Shown: positions 43,931 to 55,275 of the stretch, in pieces | Numbering within the stretch: the first letter of the stretch is position 1 | Layout of the letters: each line of letters starts with the position of its first letter | Source of the DNA: Amblyomma americanum | Taxonomy: Eukaryota > Arthropoda > Arachnida > Ixodida > Ixodidae | Length of the DNA: 64,000 nucleotides | Direction: 5' to 3' | Assembly: GCF_052857255.1 (NCBI RefSeq) | Contig: NC_135505.1 | Coordinates: forward strand, 50,813,007 to 50,877,006 | Translations under genes and position numbers: made by a program | Notes under the pieces: generated by a model | The model's input: the letters and a program-made list of their open reading frames with translations, nothing else | Databases searched by the model: none | Told to the model about the DNA's origin: nothing

Positions 43931-44552
43931 CTCCGGTGCGTCTTAGGTCAGACCACCGCCTAAACCAGTTGCTCCACAGTCGGTGGTGTCTGAGGGCCGA
44001 TTTTTTAACAGGTGCTTGCGGTCACGTACTCCAAAGACTTTCGTAATCCTGGTCTCGTGAGAGAATTTGTGGAAAGCGATTGCTCAAAGCGTTTGGGTGT
44101 CCTTGCTGCCTCCACACAGTATGCATATAAAGTATACTTAAATCATGGATTAAATCTCAAGCATGTATTGAGCTGGCAGTGAAAACTCTGATTTCACTTT
44201 TTTTAGGCGTCAGTTTTGTAGAGCATTTTTAAACGGCCACCGTAGGAATCTATGCGCCCAATGCAAAAGCCTCCGCAGCTTTAGAGTTGCCATCGCTAAT
44301 CGAAAGGACTATTTTCGCAGTTTCTGCGCGAACAAAATGTTGCTTCGGAGGTAAGTGAAAAGCTGAAGCTCTTATTGTTATAACCATCTAATTCATCAAT
44401 GAGCCTCAATCCCGAATTTTAAAAAGATGAAATTTATTAGAGTACAGGATTGAAGAAAACCATTGGCACAAGTTTTGATCTCGATTGAGAAAAAATACCC
44501 AGAGAAATATGCTTTTTTTCCTGTGGTCCCATAGCTTAGGACAAGAATTTTA
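43931..44552. other. No gene seen; 3' flank of the TIL exon
   Basis: It contains AATAAA on the minus strand near 44434-44429, usable as a poly(A) signal for the exon at 44553. Otherwise no motif. Confidence 0.4.
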
Positions 44553-44786
44553 TTATTCAAAGCAGGACGGACAGTGCCTTCGAACCGTACAAAGTCTGCT
44601 TGCACAGCAGCTGCTCTCATGCACACACCTGTGTGTTCCTGGTTGCCTCCATTTACCTTCGGGGCACACACAGACTTCATCCCCATTATTGCATGGCCTC
44701 TTCCTCCGTATATCCCGGCAAATATTTTCCGGGTAGACTCCATTTATACACGGCTTTTTGACCTCGTCCGACTGGCACTGGGAGGC
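44553..44786 (-). CDS. Terminal exon of a TIL-domain (trypsin-inhibitor-like) secreted protein
   Basis: A minus-strand exon can start after CATTCTAATCTGCAG (acceptor AG at 44788-44787) and runs 77 codons to TAA at 44555-44553. It reads ASQCQSDEVKKPC, NGVYPENIC, RRKRPC, GDEVCVCPEGKW and THRCVHESSC. Spacing and the CxCPEG...C...C end fit a TIL domain with 8 of the usual 10 cysteines (third and sixth absent), followed by an extra Cys-rich tail. TIL proteins are secreted inhibitors of serine proteases, with disulfides holding a reactive loop. AATAAA overlaps the stop (44554-44549) and recurs near 44434. No upstream exon or signal peptide was found, so the gene may be incomplete, extend past the LINEs, or be an orphan exon. 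It is the best host-gene candidate in the window. Confidence 0.5.
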   Translation of the reverse strand, partial: ASQCQSDEVKKPCINGVYPENICRDIRRKRPCNNGDEVCVCPEGKWRQPGTHRCVHESSCCASRLCTVRRHCPSCFE

Positions 44787-45529
44787 CTGCAGATTAGAAT
44801 GCAATTTCGGTTGCAATTTCCAAGAATTACATTTATTGCACATATCTGTAAGCTGCATAAAATAAGAACCCGTAACATGTTTTCCGAAACAGGTGTAGGC
44901 ATGAACGTTAAGTTAAGGTGCGACTCACTAGTAAATAAGTATTCCTCTTTAAAATTTCATTTCACAGCACTAGATGTTTGTTAAACGTTCTGTACACCAT
45001 CATTAGTAGAATGAATTTGAATGCGAGTACCCCTATGGTGTCAAATGTGACGTTTGGCTCATGGTCTATGCTTTTTAACGGGTGGTGGCCAGCTCGTGAT
45101 CCTTTCATCGCTGAATTCGTCTAGTTGGGCCTTCTCATTATTACGCAAACATTTTAGTGACCGGGGATGCGCATGCGAGGGGAAGAGAAAACTGCTTGAA
45201 GATACGGTGTTCTGCGTCCGTAAAGTCTTACAAAAGAGTCAACAGCGAAGTGACACATACGTGCGATAGCGATGCCGACAGAACATTGACATCAGAGATT
45301 GCACGCCCTCGAAATTCAGATCACCACGCGAATGATGTTTCCAAACCACAATGCGGCCACATGGGCGTCAAGCATCATTTAAACGACATCCCATTCAGCT
45401 TTGCGATATCGATGAATGAGAAACATTGTAAGATGAAGAAATATGAGCGGTATCAGCATATTTATTCAATTTCATTTATTTGCCTTCAAAGCCGCTTTTG
45501 GGGTATTAGATACAACGTTACCTCATCAG
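44787..45529. other. Upstream of the TIL exon; no further exon found
   Basis: A branch-point-like TTCTAAT precedes the acceptor. No signal-peptide exon is recognisable on the minus strand up to the RTE LINE. Confidence 0.4.
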
Positions 45530-46985
45530 CATCATCAGCCTGACTGGGCCTCCTGCAGGGTAAAAGCCTCTCCCATGTGTCTCCAATTAACCCTGTGCTT
45601 TGCTAGCGGCGCCCACGCTATGCGCGCAAACTACTTAATCTCATGCGCCAACACAACTTTCTTGCTCCCGCTGCTACGCTTACTTCCTCTTGGGATCAAA
45701 TCTATTACCTTTAGGGATCAGCGGTTATCTTGCCTTCAAATTGCATACCCTGACCAAGCCCATTCCCTGCCCTTGATTTCGACCCGGATGTAATTAACAC
45801 GCGTTTCTTCCCTCAACCACTCTATCCGCTTCCGGTGTCTTAACGTCACACCTATCATAGTTCTTTACATAGCTCGCTGCGTTCTCCTTATGCAGAAACC
45901 TTTTCGTTTGTCTTCATGTTTCTGCAGCGTAGCTGGATACTAGTAAGATGTGGGTGTTCTATTCTTGTCTCTTGAGGGATAATGGTAAACTGCCATTCAT
46001 GAACTGAGAGAATCTTGCACATGGGCTCCACATCATTCGAATGTTTAGGTTTTTCTCTCTCATGATCCGCATCAGCGGTGCTACCTGCCCTAAGGATACG
46101 TATTCCCTCACCACTTCTAGCACCTCGCTACCAATTTTACCTGCTGGTTCCTTCAAAGAGTGTTCAACATTACCTTCGTTTCCTGCATGTTAATTTTAAT
46201 ATCTACCGTTATGCATGGCTTAACTCATCTATCATGTTTAGCAGCTATTTTCGTGAGTGACATAGCAAGGAAATCTCATCAGCGAATCAGAATAACCTAG
46301 TTATTTTTCATTACCGCTTATCCAGAACTCTTCCCAATCCAGGCCTCGGGACATCTCCTGTAAACAGGAGGTGAATAGCATTTCCCAGGTCGTGTTGCCC
46401 TGCCTGAAACCCTTCCTTGTTGAAAGTTTATTGCTGAATTTACGAAAGACTGTGGTTGCTCTGCAGTCATTACAAGTATATTCCAGTACTTTTAAATCAA
46501 ACTTCTGCACCCTTATTTCTCAATGTCTACATGACTGCTGAGGTTTCCACCGAGTCAAATTCTTTCTCGTAATCAATGAATGCTGTTATAGTTGTTTTGG
46601 TTATATTCTGAGCATTTGTGTAACCTCATTTATAGTGTGAATATGGTCTATTGTTAAGTGTGTTTTACGAAAGCCTGCTTGATTATTTGGTCGATTAACG
46701 TTAAAGGTAGTCCTGGTTTTATTCGTGATTACCTTAGTAAATACCCTGTAGGCAACGTAAACTAAGCTGATCCGTCTGTAAGTTTTCATGTCCTGGATAT
46801 CTCTTTTCCTATTAATTAAGACAGTGTTAGCGTTTTGAAAGGCTTCTGGTATTCTCAAGGTCATAAGAAATTGCATATACAGAGCAGCTAGTTTTTGTGG
46901 CACAATCTTCCCTCCGTCCTTCAAAAGATCTGCTGTTATCCGATCCTCACCAGCAGCATTTCTATGGAGGAGAAAAGCTAGAGGC
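45530..46985 (-). pseudogene. RTE-type LINE (RTEd), RT to 3' end
   Basis: Leftward from 46985: AAGEDRITADLLKDGGKIV, PQKLAALYMQFLMTLRIPE, YRRISLVYVAYRVFTKVIT and AGFRKTHLTIDHIHTINEV; then YTCNDCRATTVF, KGFRQGN and SCLQEMSRGLDWEE; catalytic FADE (Asp to Glu) near 46280; thumb EVLEVVREYVSLGQV and NGSLPLSLKRQE (46156-45970); a connector near 45860; and a 3' end with WRHMGEAFTLQEAQS and a TGATGATGCTGATGA tail near 45530. It is 5'-truncated, with a SINE-A at its 5' boundary, and carries stops. Confidence 0.85.
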
Positions 46986-47110
46986 ACCTGTGCTATGCGA
47001 TATCAATGCACGTTAAAGAACCACAAGTGGTCGAAATTTTCCGGAGCCCTCCACTACGGCGTTCCTCACACAGTGAGATACTTTTGGATGTCAAACACAA
47101 AAACGATTTA
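46978..47110 (+). repeat. SINE-A, 5'-truncated, plus orientation
   Basis: Starts CTAGAGGCACCTGTGCTATG and continues through CAATGCACGTTAAAGAACCA and CCCTCCACTACGGCG; the tRNA-like head is missing. It abuts RTEd. Confidence 0.75.
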
Positions 47111-47444
47111 ATGCATTTTTGATGATGTAATCAGAACATGGCCCGTGACAGCATTATAATTTAGAAAGAATATCCGCAATCAAAATATTAATGATACTTC
47201 ATCGCCTCTCAATCTCCTTGCTTGTAAGTTTCATTGCTTTATTTTGCTCGTTGCTACTCATAGTCGACACTACCGGCAGTTAGCTGTAGTGTCTTGGTTT
47301 TTTTCCTTGTTTATCTCTCGGTCTGTCGGTCTGTCTGCTTTTTTGTTTTGAAGAGCCTGCTTTTCAGGCTGCTCGCTTTCCCATCGTGTTATGGGCAACC
47401 TGCCTCGCAGTGTACATATACTATACTCACGCACCCACACACCC

Positions 47445-47640
47445 ACGCCTTGCAACATCCCATCATATTCCGAGCACACTACCCACTGTGCCGGGTGGCA
47501 GTTCAATTAATCGAGAGAGGTTCCTCTGGAAGAACAGCCTGAGTCTCGCAAGTCCCACCCATGGCACAATCAACCATAACAGGGCAGTGGCGCATCCCTT
47601 GACCGCATCGCCACTGCACCAGAAGTGGCATAAGGACTCC
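47445..47640 (-). repeat. SINE-B family copy, minus orientation
   Basis: Read on the minus strand: GGTGCAGTGGCGATGCGGTC, AAGGGATGCGCCACTGCCCT, then a divergent tail with CATGGGTGGGACTTGCGAG. Confidence 0.5.
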
Positions 47641-47949
47641 TAGGGATCTATAATTATTAAGTAGACAATTATCTATTCCGCATTAAAGGCATTAACTGAT
47701 TATTCCTAACCAAACAGCTTCCATCCGTAAACATTGGATATCTACAACAGAACTGCAGTGCGCACCGAAGTGCTCGCGCACATAATTCACATTTATGCTT
47801 AAATACGCAAATCGACGATAATTTTTATGTCAGCTATCTCCATTTAATAATGATACTTGTCGTGATCCTTTCGATATTCGCAAGGTGTTTATCATGCAAA
47901 ATACGAACATGCCAACAAAGTCAAAGCCTTTCTTAACAGTGGTGACTCC

Positions 47950-48780
47950 GGACAAAGAAACGACCGACCCTAGTAACCTTCCCTCCTCAGGCGACCTTCG
48001 GCCTGCCGCTAACTCGAGCATACTGGACGTTGCAGCAATTCAGCTCACCCTTCGACCGTTCTGAAGCGAGACCCCGCTGGTGTGGTTAACCCCGGTGGAA
48101 GCCATCTTCCATCTCCACCGCGTCACATCGGAGACTTCTCGGCTTCACGGCCTGCTTTTCAGCCTGTATCCTCGCATGGCTAAGATACCAGGGACATCAT
48201 CTCTGGACCCTTGAACGCTGTCCCATACCAACGCCTCAAGCAGAGCACCCTGGAACGCACCTCATTGCCCGAGAGCGCGCGACTTGAGCCACTGCTCACC
48301 ATTTAGGAGCTTGGAGATCGCCGCCCCTCCCAGCTGCTCACTAGTACGGGGCAGCTCCTGGGAAGAACTAACTTCAACTCAAGCAAGTGTTGTCGCTGTT
48401 GAGGGAGCTTTTCCTGCAGCGCTTGCCGCAGTCTACCGGCCTCTTCTTGGCAGCTGCAGGCGCCATGACCCTCGGTCGCCTGGCCCAGTTAGCTGATCCA
48501 GTCCACGACGTGCATTTTCCTTCCTTGGCCGCCCTCACTTTCATTATAGAGTTCTATGAAATTTCCCGTTCAGAGGCCCGGCTCGAACAGCTCGCTGCTT
48601 CCTTCAACGCTCTCCGGACGTCCTTACATGGCCATCGCGGTTGCTACCCACATTTTATCAGCCGTTCTCCTTCCCCAAGCAACACATGCTTGTGCCGTTT
48701 CCGCACCTCAGCAGTGTGATGGTATTATTGCATTTTTAAGCCCCGTGCCCGCCGGTGCCCTTCCCCATGCAGCTGGTGCG
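47950..48780 (+). pseudogene. Gy6 gypsy gag
   Basis: AIQLTLRPF then PLVWLTPVEAIFHLHRVTS match a tick-type Gag N-terminal domain near 48030-48110. LLRELFLQRLPQ, AAAGAMTLGRLAQLADPV and SRSEARLEQLAASFNALRT follow at 48390-48620. Stops and frameshifts interrupt it. The zinc-knuckle and protease active-site region appears deleted near 48700-48790. Confidence 0.65.
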
Positions 48781-51216
48781 GTGAGCTCGTCCTCTATCGC
48801 CAAGTATGGCCAGCGGTCCCTCGCTGTCGACTTCAACCGATCCTAGGCTCCGACTTTCTCAACCATTTCGACCTGTATGTCAGCAGGCACCACCATCGCC
48901 TCGTCAACACCAAGACGCGCCTTTCAATCCTGGTTTTATGTCGACTGCTCGCTGCCACTGGCATCCACATGCTGATTCCTCTATGGCCGTATGATATAAT
49001 CCTGGATCACTTTCCTGAGACCATGAAGCCCTGCAATGTAAACCAACCGCCAAGGCACAGCGCAGCCCACCACATTGTTCCGCGTGGTCACTCATCGCAG
49101 CTAGACCCCGCCTTCTTTTCGTTGAGCGTCTGACCATTGCTAAATTAAAATTCGAGCACATGCTGCAGCTAAGTATAATACGACTTTCGTCTCACACTTC
49201 GGCTTTACCCCTCCATCTGATGCCCAAGAAAGAACCAGGAGCCTGGCGGCCGGGCAACACAACCGGGCGTTGAACACTCACGCCGTCCACGCTAGCTACC
49301 TCTTTCCACACATCAAGGATTTCACAATCTTGGAAGGCTGCAAGATCTTTAGCAAAGTGGAGGTATTAAAGGCTTATCACGAAATCCCTGTAAAGCCTGT
49401 CGCTATGCCTAAGGCCGTCACTACACCATTCGGCCTGTTTGAGTGCCTGCGCATGCCTTAGGGCTCCGCAAAGCAGCTCAGATTTTTGGACGATTTGTTG
49501 CCGAAGTGACAGCGAACTCCTGGCTATATTCGCCTATATTGACAATATCTTCGTCTAGAGTCGCGCATCGCAAGACCATGAGCGTCGCCTCCACTAACTC
49601 TTTGCTCTCATTCAGCAATTTGAACTCGTATACGACGCACAGAAGTGTGGCTTCGGGTCTCCCGACCTGCAGTTTCTGAGCCAACACATCTCGGCGTGGA
49701 AAATTTGTTGATTGCCTTCCCATATAAAGGCTGTGAAAGACGTCCCCGTACCAACCGCTCTGCGCTAACAACCAGAGTTTCTAGGCCTCGCGAATTTTTC
49801 AACGCACTTTTTACGATAGTGCGCCGAGCTTCTGCACCCCCTGAGTGAGCTTCATCGCACGAGATCGAGAACCTCGTCCGCGCTTTCACAGCTGCTAAGG
49901 AAGCAGTTGCTGATTCGGTCCTTATCATTCACCCCATTATTGGCACAACCACTCGCATCATGATGGATGCCTCCACCGTGGCCACCAGCGCTGTTCTCGA
50001 GCAGCAAACCGTGTATGATTGGCACCCACTGACGTTCGCTCGGAATATCCGAATCTGGGACCCACTACAGCGTTTTTGGCCGTGAGCTGCTGAACTGCAC
50101 TATCAAGCACTACCAACAGTTCTTGAAAGGTCAGCAATTTTATGTTTTGACGGTTGGTAATCCACTGGCATATGTATTCTGTACGAATTCCTCAAAGCGC
50201 GTCGCCCGAAAAGTACGTCACCTGACCTACCGATTAGTTAAAACGAATATCCGCATGATCAAAGGCACCGACAACAAGGCAGCGGAAGCTCTTTCATGCA
50301 TCACCTCCGTTGTCGCTTCTCCAACTGCTATGGATTGGGAGTGGCAGGCCCATGCGCATATCGAGGACGGTGAGCTGCAAGCCCTGCGTGACCTCGCCTC
50401 TTCTCTCGGGCTGCAGCGCGTGATTCATCCGTTTGTGCAGGGTTCGATCTGGTGCGACACGTTCATAGCCGTACCTCACCCTTTCATTCCGGCTGCCTTT
50501 CGTCGAGCGGTTCTTCACACGCTTCATGACATCTGCTATACAATAATCTGAGCCATGCAGCGCCTCGTTACGCAGCAGGACCTGGGTATGGCCTGCTATT
50601 AACACTAATGTTCGCCACTGCGCCCGCTCGTGGCTTGCTTGCCAGACCGCCAAAATGACCGGCCGCACGAAGACTTCCATCCAGTCTTTCCTGCCATCTG
50701 GGGATAGCGTTTCCCACGTCCATCTAAACTTGTTTGGACCACTTTCTCTTGCGAGTGCCGGTACATTCTGACAATGATTGACCGCTTCATCCCTTGGCCC
50801 GAAGCCGTGGCAATTCCGGGCATCACTGCAGAAATGGTAGCCAAAGCCTTTATTTCAACGCGGGTTTTCCGCTTAGGCTGGCCTGGCATTGTTACAACGA
50901 AGTGCGGCCGGCAGTTTCATTGTAAGCTCTTTACCTCTCCACCATGGGCTTGACACTAAGCAGTGTCATACCACAGCATACCACAGCATACCCCTATGCC
51001 AATGACATTGTCGAGTAGATCCAAGGCTCCCCTCGGTGCCTTCCTCGGCCGAGAGCACTGGGTAAACCACCTGTCAATTGTGATTCTTGGTCTACGTGCA
51101 CTTCTTCATCGTGACCTCGGCTGTTCAAAGACCGAACTAGACTTCGCTGGAGGCCTGCGGCGTCCCTGAGATTTGTTCATTCCTTCAGCTCCCTCGCCAC
51201 TGCCTCTGCAGTACAC
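48781..51216 (+). pseudogene. Gy6 gypsy pol up to the integrase insertion
   Basis: Protease tail GSDFLNHFDLYVSRHHH (48850); HHIVPRGHSSQLDPAFF; RT MPKKEPGAWR, HASYLFPHIKDFTILEGCKIF and TTPFGLFECLRM (49220-49460); palm YIDN instead of YIDD near 49530; HISAWK; RNase H MMDASTVATSAVLEQQ near 49960; YVLTVGNPLAYVF; ADALS-like EALSCITSV; integrase from 50560 with RPPK, MIDRFIPWPEAVAIPGIT, and VILGLRALLHRDLGCSKTEL at 51080; then PLPLQYTG at 51205. Catalytic loss and many stops. A DNA element splits the integrase C-terminus. Confidence 0.8.
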
Positions 51217-51956
51217 CGGTGAGCATCCAAGTCTAGAGCGCGCCGGCGGTGCCCTGCGGAGTAAGTCAGCGCCATCTAACATTAGGCTCCAAGTTTAAGT
51301 TATGCGTCCCGTGCACATGCGTGGCAGAAACAGACGGATGCCTGCTCATTGCTCCCTTGTCCAGTCTCCGCATGGCTAGTTCCCTTTGTGCCGCCAGTGC
51401 CTCTCTGCCTGCATTAGTGACTGTGGTAAGGGTGTCGCCATGCCGCCGTGTTTCACGAGCGTAACGAGACGCCCAGACAAGCAAGCGCGAGTCATAGCGG
51501 ATGATCGCGTGTTTCTGCATCCAAATTCATAGATCTGTATGGGTGCCAAATGCGGTGTTCTTTGTACTGCTAACACAACGCAAAGATACGACATGAAACA
51601 GAACGCCAGAAACGTATGGTACGTGGTGGCAACGCGCTAACTTTATACACACAAGACTAAAACAGACACCGAGCAACCAACATAGGCCAGATTCTCGCAC
51701 ACTTAGCCGTGTTTGAAACGTGCGATCACCCGTATCACTGGCACATACTGCTGTTACATATCTTTCAGCGCGGCCCTGGTAGTGGGAAGCGCAAGCACTG
51801 AATTGAAATAGGCCGAGGACTCACATGCAGGCATCGCTTTATTTTGGCCGCGCATACGCAAGAGACGCAAAACCTCAAACCCAGAGCCTAACTTTGGATG
51901 ACGCTGTCAAGCTCCGCAGAGCACTGTCGGTGCGCTCTAGACAGGGCTGCTCACCA
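51217..51956. mobile_element. Non-autonomous DNA element with long (~130 bp) terminal inverted repeats
   Basis: The left end, beginning GGTGAGCATCC and GTCTAGAGCGC, is the imperfect reverse complement of the right end over at least 125 bp. Shared blocks include GTCTAGAGCGC, CTGCGGAG, CAGCG.CATC, TTAGGCTC and GATGCCTGC, with identity of about 75-80%. The centre has no transposase. It is about 740 bp and interrupts the Gy6 integrase, which resumes at 51957. A MULE-like or foldback element would fit, but the target duplication is not clear. Confidence 0.7.
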
Positions 51957-52140
51957 CTCTACCTTCCAAGCTTACAGGACTTCATTACACATTTGCGCCT
52001 GGCCCCGCCTCAATCTTCCGAACATTACATATTCGTGCACCCAGACGTTGCGTGTTCGACACAAGTTTTTACGCTTCGAGACGCTTTAAAGGCGCCTTCT
52101 ACACGGGCAGTTCGGCCCTTGAAGCCTGCAACCTTGCACC
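51957..52140 (+). pseudogene. Gy6 integrase C-terminus, after the insertion
   Basis: LPSLQDFITHLRLAPPQSSE and YIFVHPDVACSTQVF match the C-terminal part of this gypsy type (expected after the PLPLQYTG left at 51205). DAL..PS....RPLKPATLHL follows. Confidence 0.6.
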
Positions 52141-52789
52141 TCTAGTTTTGGCTCTCTGCTTCAAAGCTGCGATTTCTCGACATATCTTAGCATTAGAGGC
52201 CCCTTCACATGCCCGTGTTGACATGAGGCAAAGAGCACAGAGGGACATTCCCCTCTCCACTTTCATGGGAGAAGAGTTGGAAGGGAAGGAGGGAGAATTA
52301 ATACGATAAGAGGGTGGGAGGTGAGGGGTGGTAAAGCAGAGAGAAGAAAAACTCAAACTCCTTTTTTAGTGGAAAGAACAAAGCGGAAAGCGGAGGAGGG
52401 AAGAGGAAGGGATGGCGAGGCGTTGAGGGTCGTGCGTCAAATGAAATGTCTGTGTCTGTGTTCCTCAGCTAAGAGCACACTTGAACGCATCTCACCGTGG
52501 TAATCAAGAACCTCTCTATGCCCAATGCAGGCAAAGGCCTCTGCTCTTCTTTTTCTTAAAAGCGGTGAAACCTTAGGCAGAGCTAAAAACCAGATGCATG
52601 CAATAAGAGATAGATAGGGCAATGCCATTAGCTATATGGATAAGAGAGTTACTCAGCCGTAGCGTTCTACACAAATATATGCTGTAGCCGACGTAATCAG
52701 AACGTTAATGAGAGAGAGAGAGTAACGCACAGCAATGCGTCATCCTGTCTGTAACGAAAGAGAAAGTGAAGAAAGACTTAGGAGCAATA
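52141..52789. other. No recognisable gene
   Basis: A purine-rich stretch at 52270-52430 and a (GA)n run at 52710. No motif in the short frames. Confidence 0.4.
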
Positions 52790-54060
52790 CAAAGAAAGAA
52801 ACCACTTGGTGAGGATCAGGAAAAAGCAGATCTCCTGAGGGATGGAGCGCGATTTTACTAGAAAAACTAGCCACCCTGTACACGCAATGCGTTATGACCT
52901 AGGCTGCACCAGAAGCTTGGAAGAATAATATTATCGTAATTTAATAAAAAGAAGAAGCCATGGACTTGAGAAATTACAGACCGCTCAGGGTACTGTGCGT
53001 TGCTTACAAATTATTTACCAAGGTAATCGCTAATAGAGTCAAGGCAGACTTACACTTCATTCAAGCAAATGATCAGGCAGGCTTTCGTAAAGGATATACG
53101 ACAATAAAGCACATTCACACTATCAATCAAGATATATAGAAATGCGCAAAATATAGCCACCCCCTAAACATAGCCTTCATTGATCACGAGAAAACATTGC
53201 ACTCATTGGATCCTCAGCAGTCATGCAGACATTAGGAATCAGTGTGTAGATGAGCAGTATGCGAAAATACTAGATGATATCTACAGCAACTGCACAGCCA
53301 CCATAGTCGTAAACAAATTGGGCAATAAAAATCCAAAATTGAAGGCCTTTTAGCAGAGAGGCATCATATCGCCAATGCGGCTCAACGCAAGTTTAAAGGA
53401 GGTATTCCGAGGCCGGCATGGGGAAAAGGTAGGGATAAGAGTTAATAGAGAATACCTGAATAATCTGAGATTCGATGATGACATTGTCTTAACGATTCAC
53501 TCAGGAGATGAACTGTAAATTATGATCACTGAGTTGGAAAGCAGAGCAGAATGGTGGATTTTAAAATTAACACGCAGAAAACCAAAGTACAAAAGTTTAG
53601 CCAGAGAACTGCAGTTCACAGTTGGTAGCGAGGTGCCGAAAGTGGTAACGGGAAGTGTCTACTTAGGGCAGGTAGTGCCAACTGACTCTGATCTAGAAAC
53701 ATAATTAACTAGACGGATAAGAATGGGGTGGAGCGCATATGGCAGGTTCTCTCAGATCATGAGTAACACTTTACCAATATCCCTAAATTGAAAACTATAC
53801 AACAGCTGTATCTTACCAGTACTCACCTACGGGTAGAAACGTGAAAGGTAATCAAAAGCATTCAGTTTAAGTTAGGGACAACGCAGCGAGTCATGGAATG
53901 AAAAAAAAATGGCAGTTGTAACATAAAGACACCCGAAGAAGGCAGAGTGGGTGAGGGAACAAACACGGGTTAATGACATTTAAGTGGAAATCGAGAGGAT
54001 GAAATGCGCATGGGCAGGATAACCGCTGGCACTTAATGAGGCTGCGATGCTTTGCTTGAT
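52790..54060 (+). pseudogene. RTE-type LINE (RTEe), RT region
   Basis: GEDQEKADLLRDGARF near 52815; MDLRNYRPLRVLCVAYKLF, TKVIANRVKADLHF, DQAGFRKGYTTIKHIHTIN and NIAFIDHEKTLHSLD to about 53210; catalytic FDDD where FADD is expected (near 53475); KVVTGSVYLGQVVPTDSDLE; RRIRMGWSAYGRFSQIMS and LPVLTYG to about 53840; WVREQTRVNDI near 53960. Endonuclease and 3' tail are absent. Frameshifts present. Confidence 0.8.
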
Positions 54061-55275
54061 CTGACCCCAGCTATACTTCAGATGGATTCTTTATGTCGCA
54101 CCCATGCTGCCTCAAAAAGAATTACAGTAACGGGAGTTTTTCAATGAAGAAATGTCTAAATACAGGATCACAAAATGCTACCGTCCGCTCGATATTTTTG
54201 CGGCTTCCCATTCCGATTTCACCCTCCCAATTATGACACTGGGCGGGACCAATCAAAGCAACCTATCTGACCCCGTCGCATATGTTTGTTCACCATGGGT
54301 GCCTAATCGCTGTAACTCGTTCTTTAAGAGGCTGGTAGCGTCGTTTTCATGGTTATAACTTACAACAACCCCGTGAACGCCCAGCTGACCCATCGATGCT
54401 TCATCGTCGCGTCGATGGTGCAGAAGGGAACATTTATCAGCGACGTTTCCTTACTTACGGATTCCAACTCGAGCACGGGATACTGCGACGGAATGACAGC
54501 GTGCTCAAGATACTATATACTTTCAGCAAAGAGCGTTTCCCTACTGCTTACCGCATACCATGGGCCGCCGCTGAGAACGCGCATTTTTGGTCACGGCGAT
54601 CAAGGCGCGATGTTGACGTGGGGAATGTGAGGCTGCCTGCAACCACCGCCCAGTGAACCTCCACAAGCTGACGATGTACAATGCTATACATGAAAAGAAT
54701 GGCTTTTTTCTTTGCATCCGTCCTTCGTACCGAAACGAACGCTTGCAAAGTGAAATGGCTCGGTCAGATCGATTCCGCAAAGCCGTTCACAGATACACAA
54801 AGAGTAGCCATAAGTGCTGTGTGCTAGGGCGTAGGATTGTGTGCAGAGAGGCGCAAAGTCATTCGACGCAAAAAAATTATCACAGCCTCTTGTTGAGAAT
54901 TTTTATTTCACTTGGTCTACAGTGCTTTTAACTAACACAAACAAGTTGGTCTTGTTGATGTAATAGACAGGGCAAAACTTGAAAACACGCATCTGTATTT
55001 ATTAATAAAATTTGCAGTATATTTACTGTTTGTCCAAAAATCAATCTTCCGCCCAATTATCTCACTACCACTGCTAAAAATCGCCACTCTATGGCGACCC
55101 TGTCAGCCCGAAGAGTTTGCTTTTGCGAGATAATTAAAATAATAAAAACTGGACTATACGCGGTACGACCAATGCTAACAGCATCACTACAATACATTTA
55201 ATGCAACGAACAGGAAAAACAACGCACTGATTATGTTTTTTCGGGCCCTTTAAGGCCACGGAGTGCATTTCAACA
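54061..55275. other. No recognisable gene
   Basis: Frames at 54349-54656 (86-93 codons) and 54653-54931 show no motif. I looked for the integrase core that should precede Gy7's integrase C-terminus and did not find it. Confidence 0.4.

Noticed and set aside
44396..44743. A 115-codon minus-strand frame overlapping the TIL exon
   Set aside because: It is another phase of the same exon, with no cysteine pattern, running into the 3' flank.
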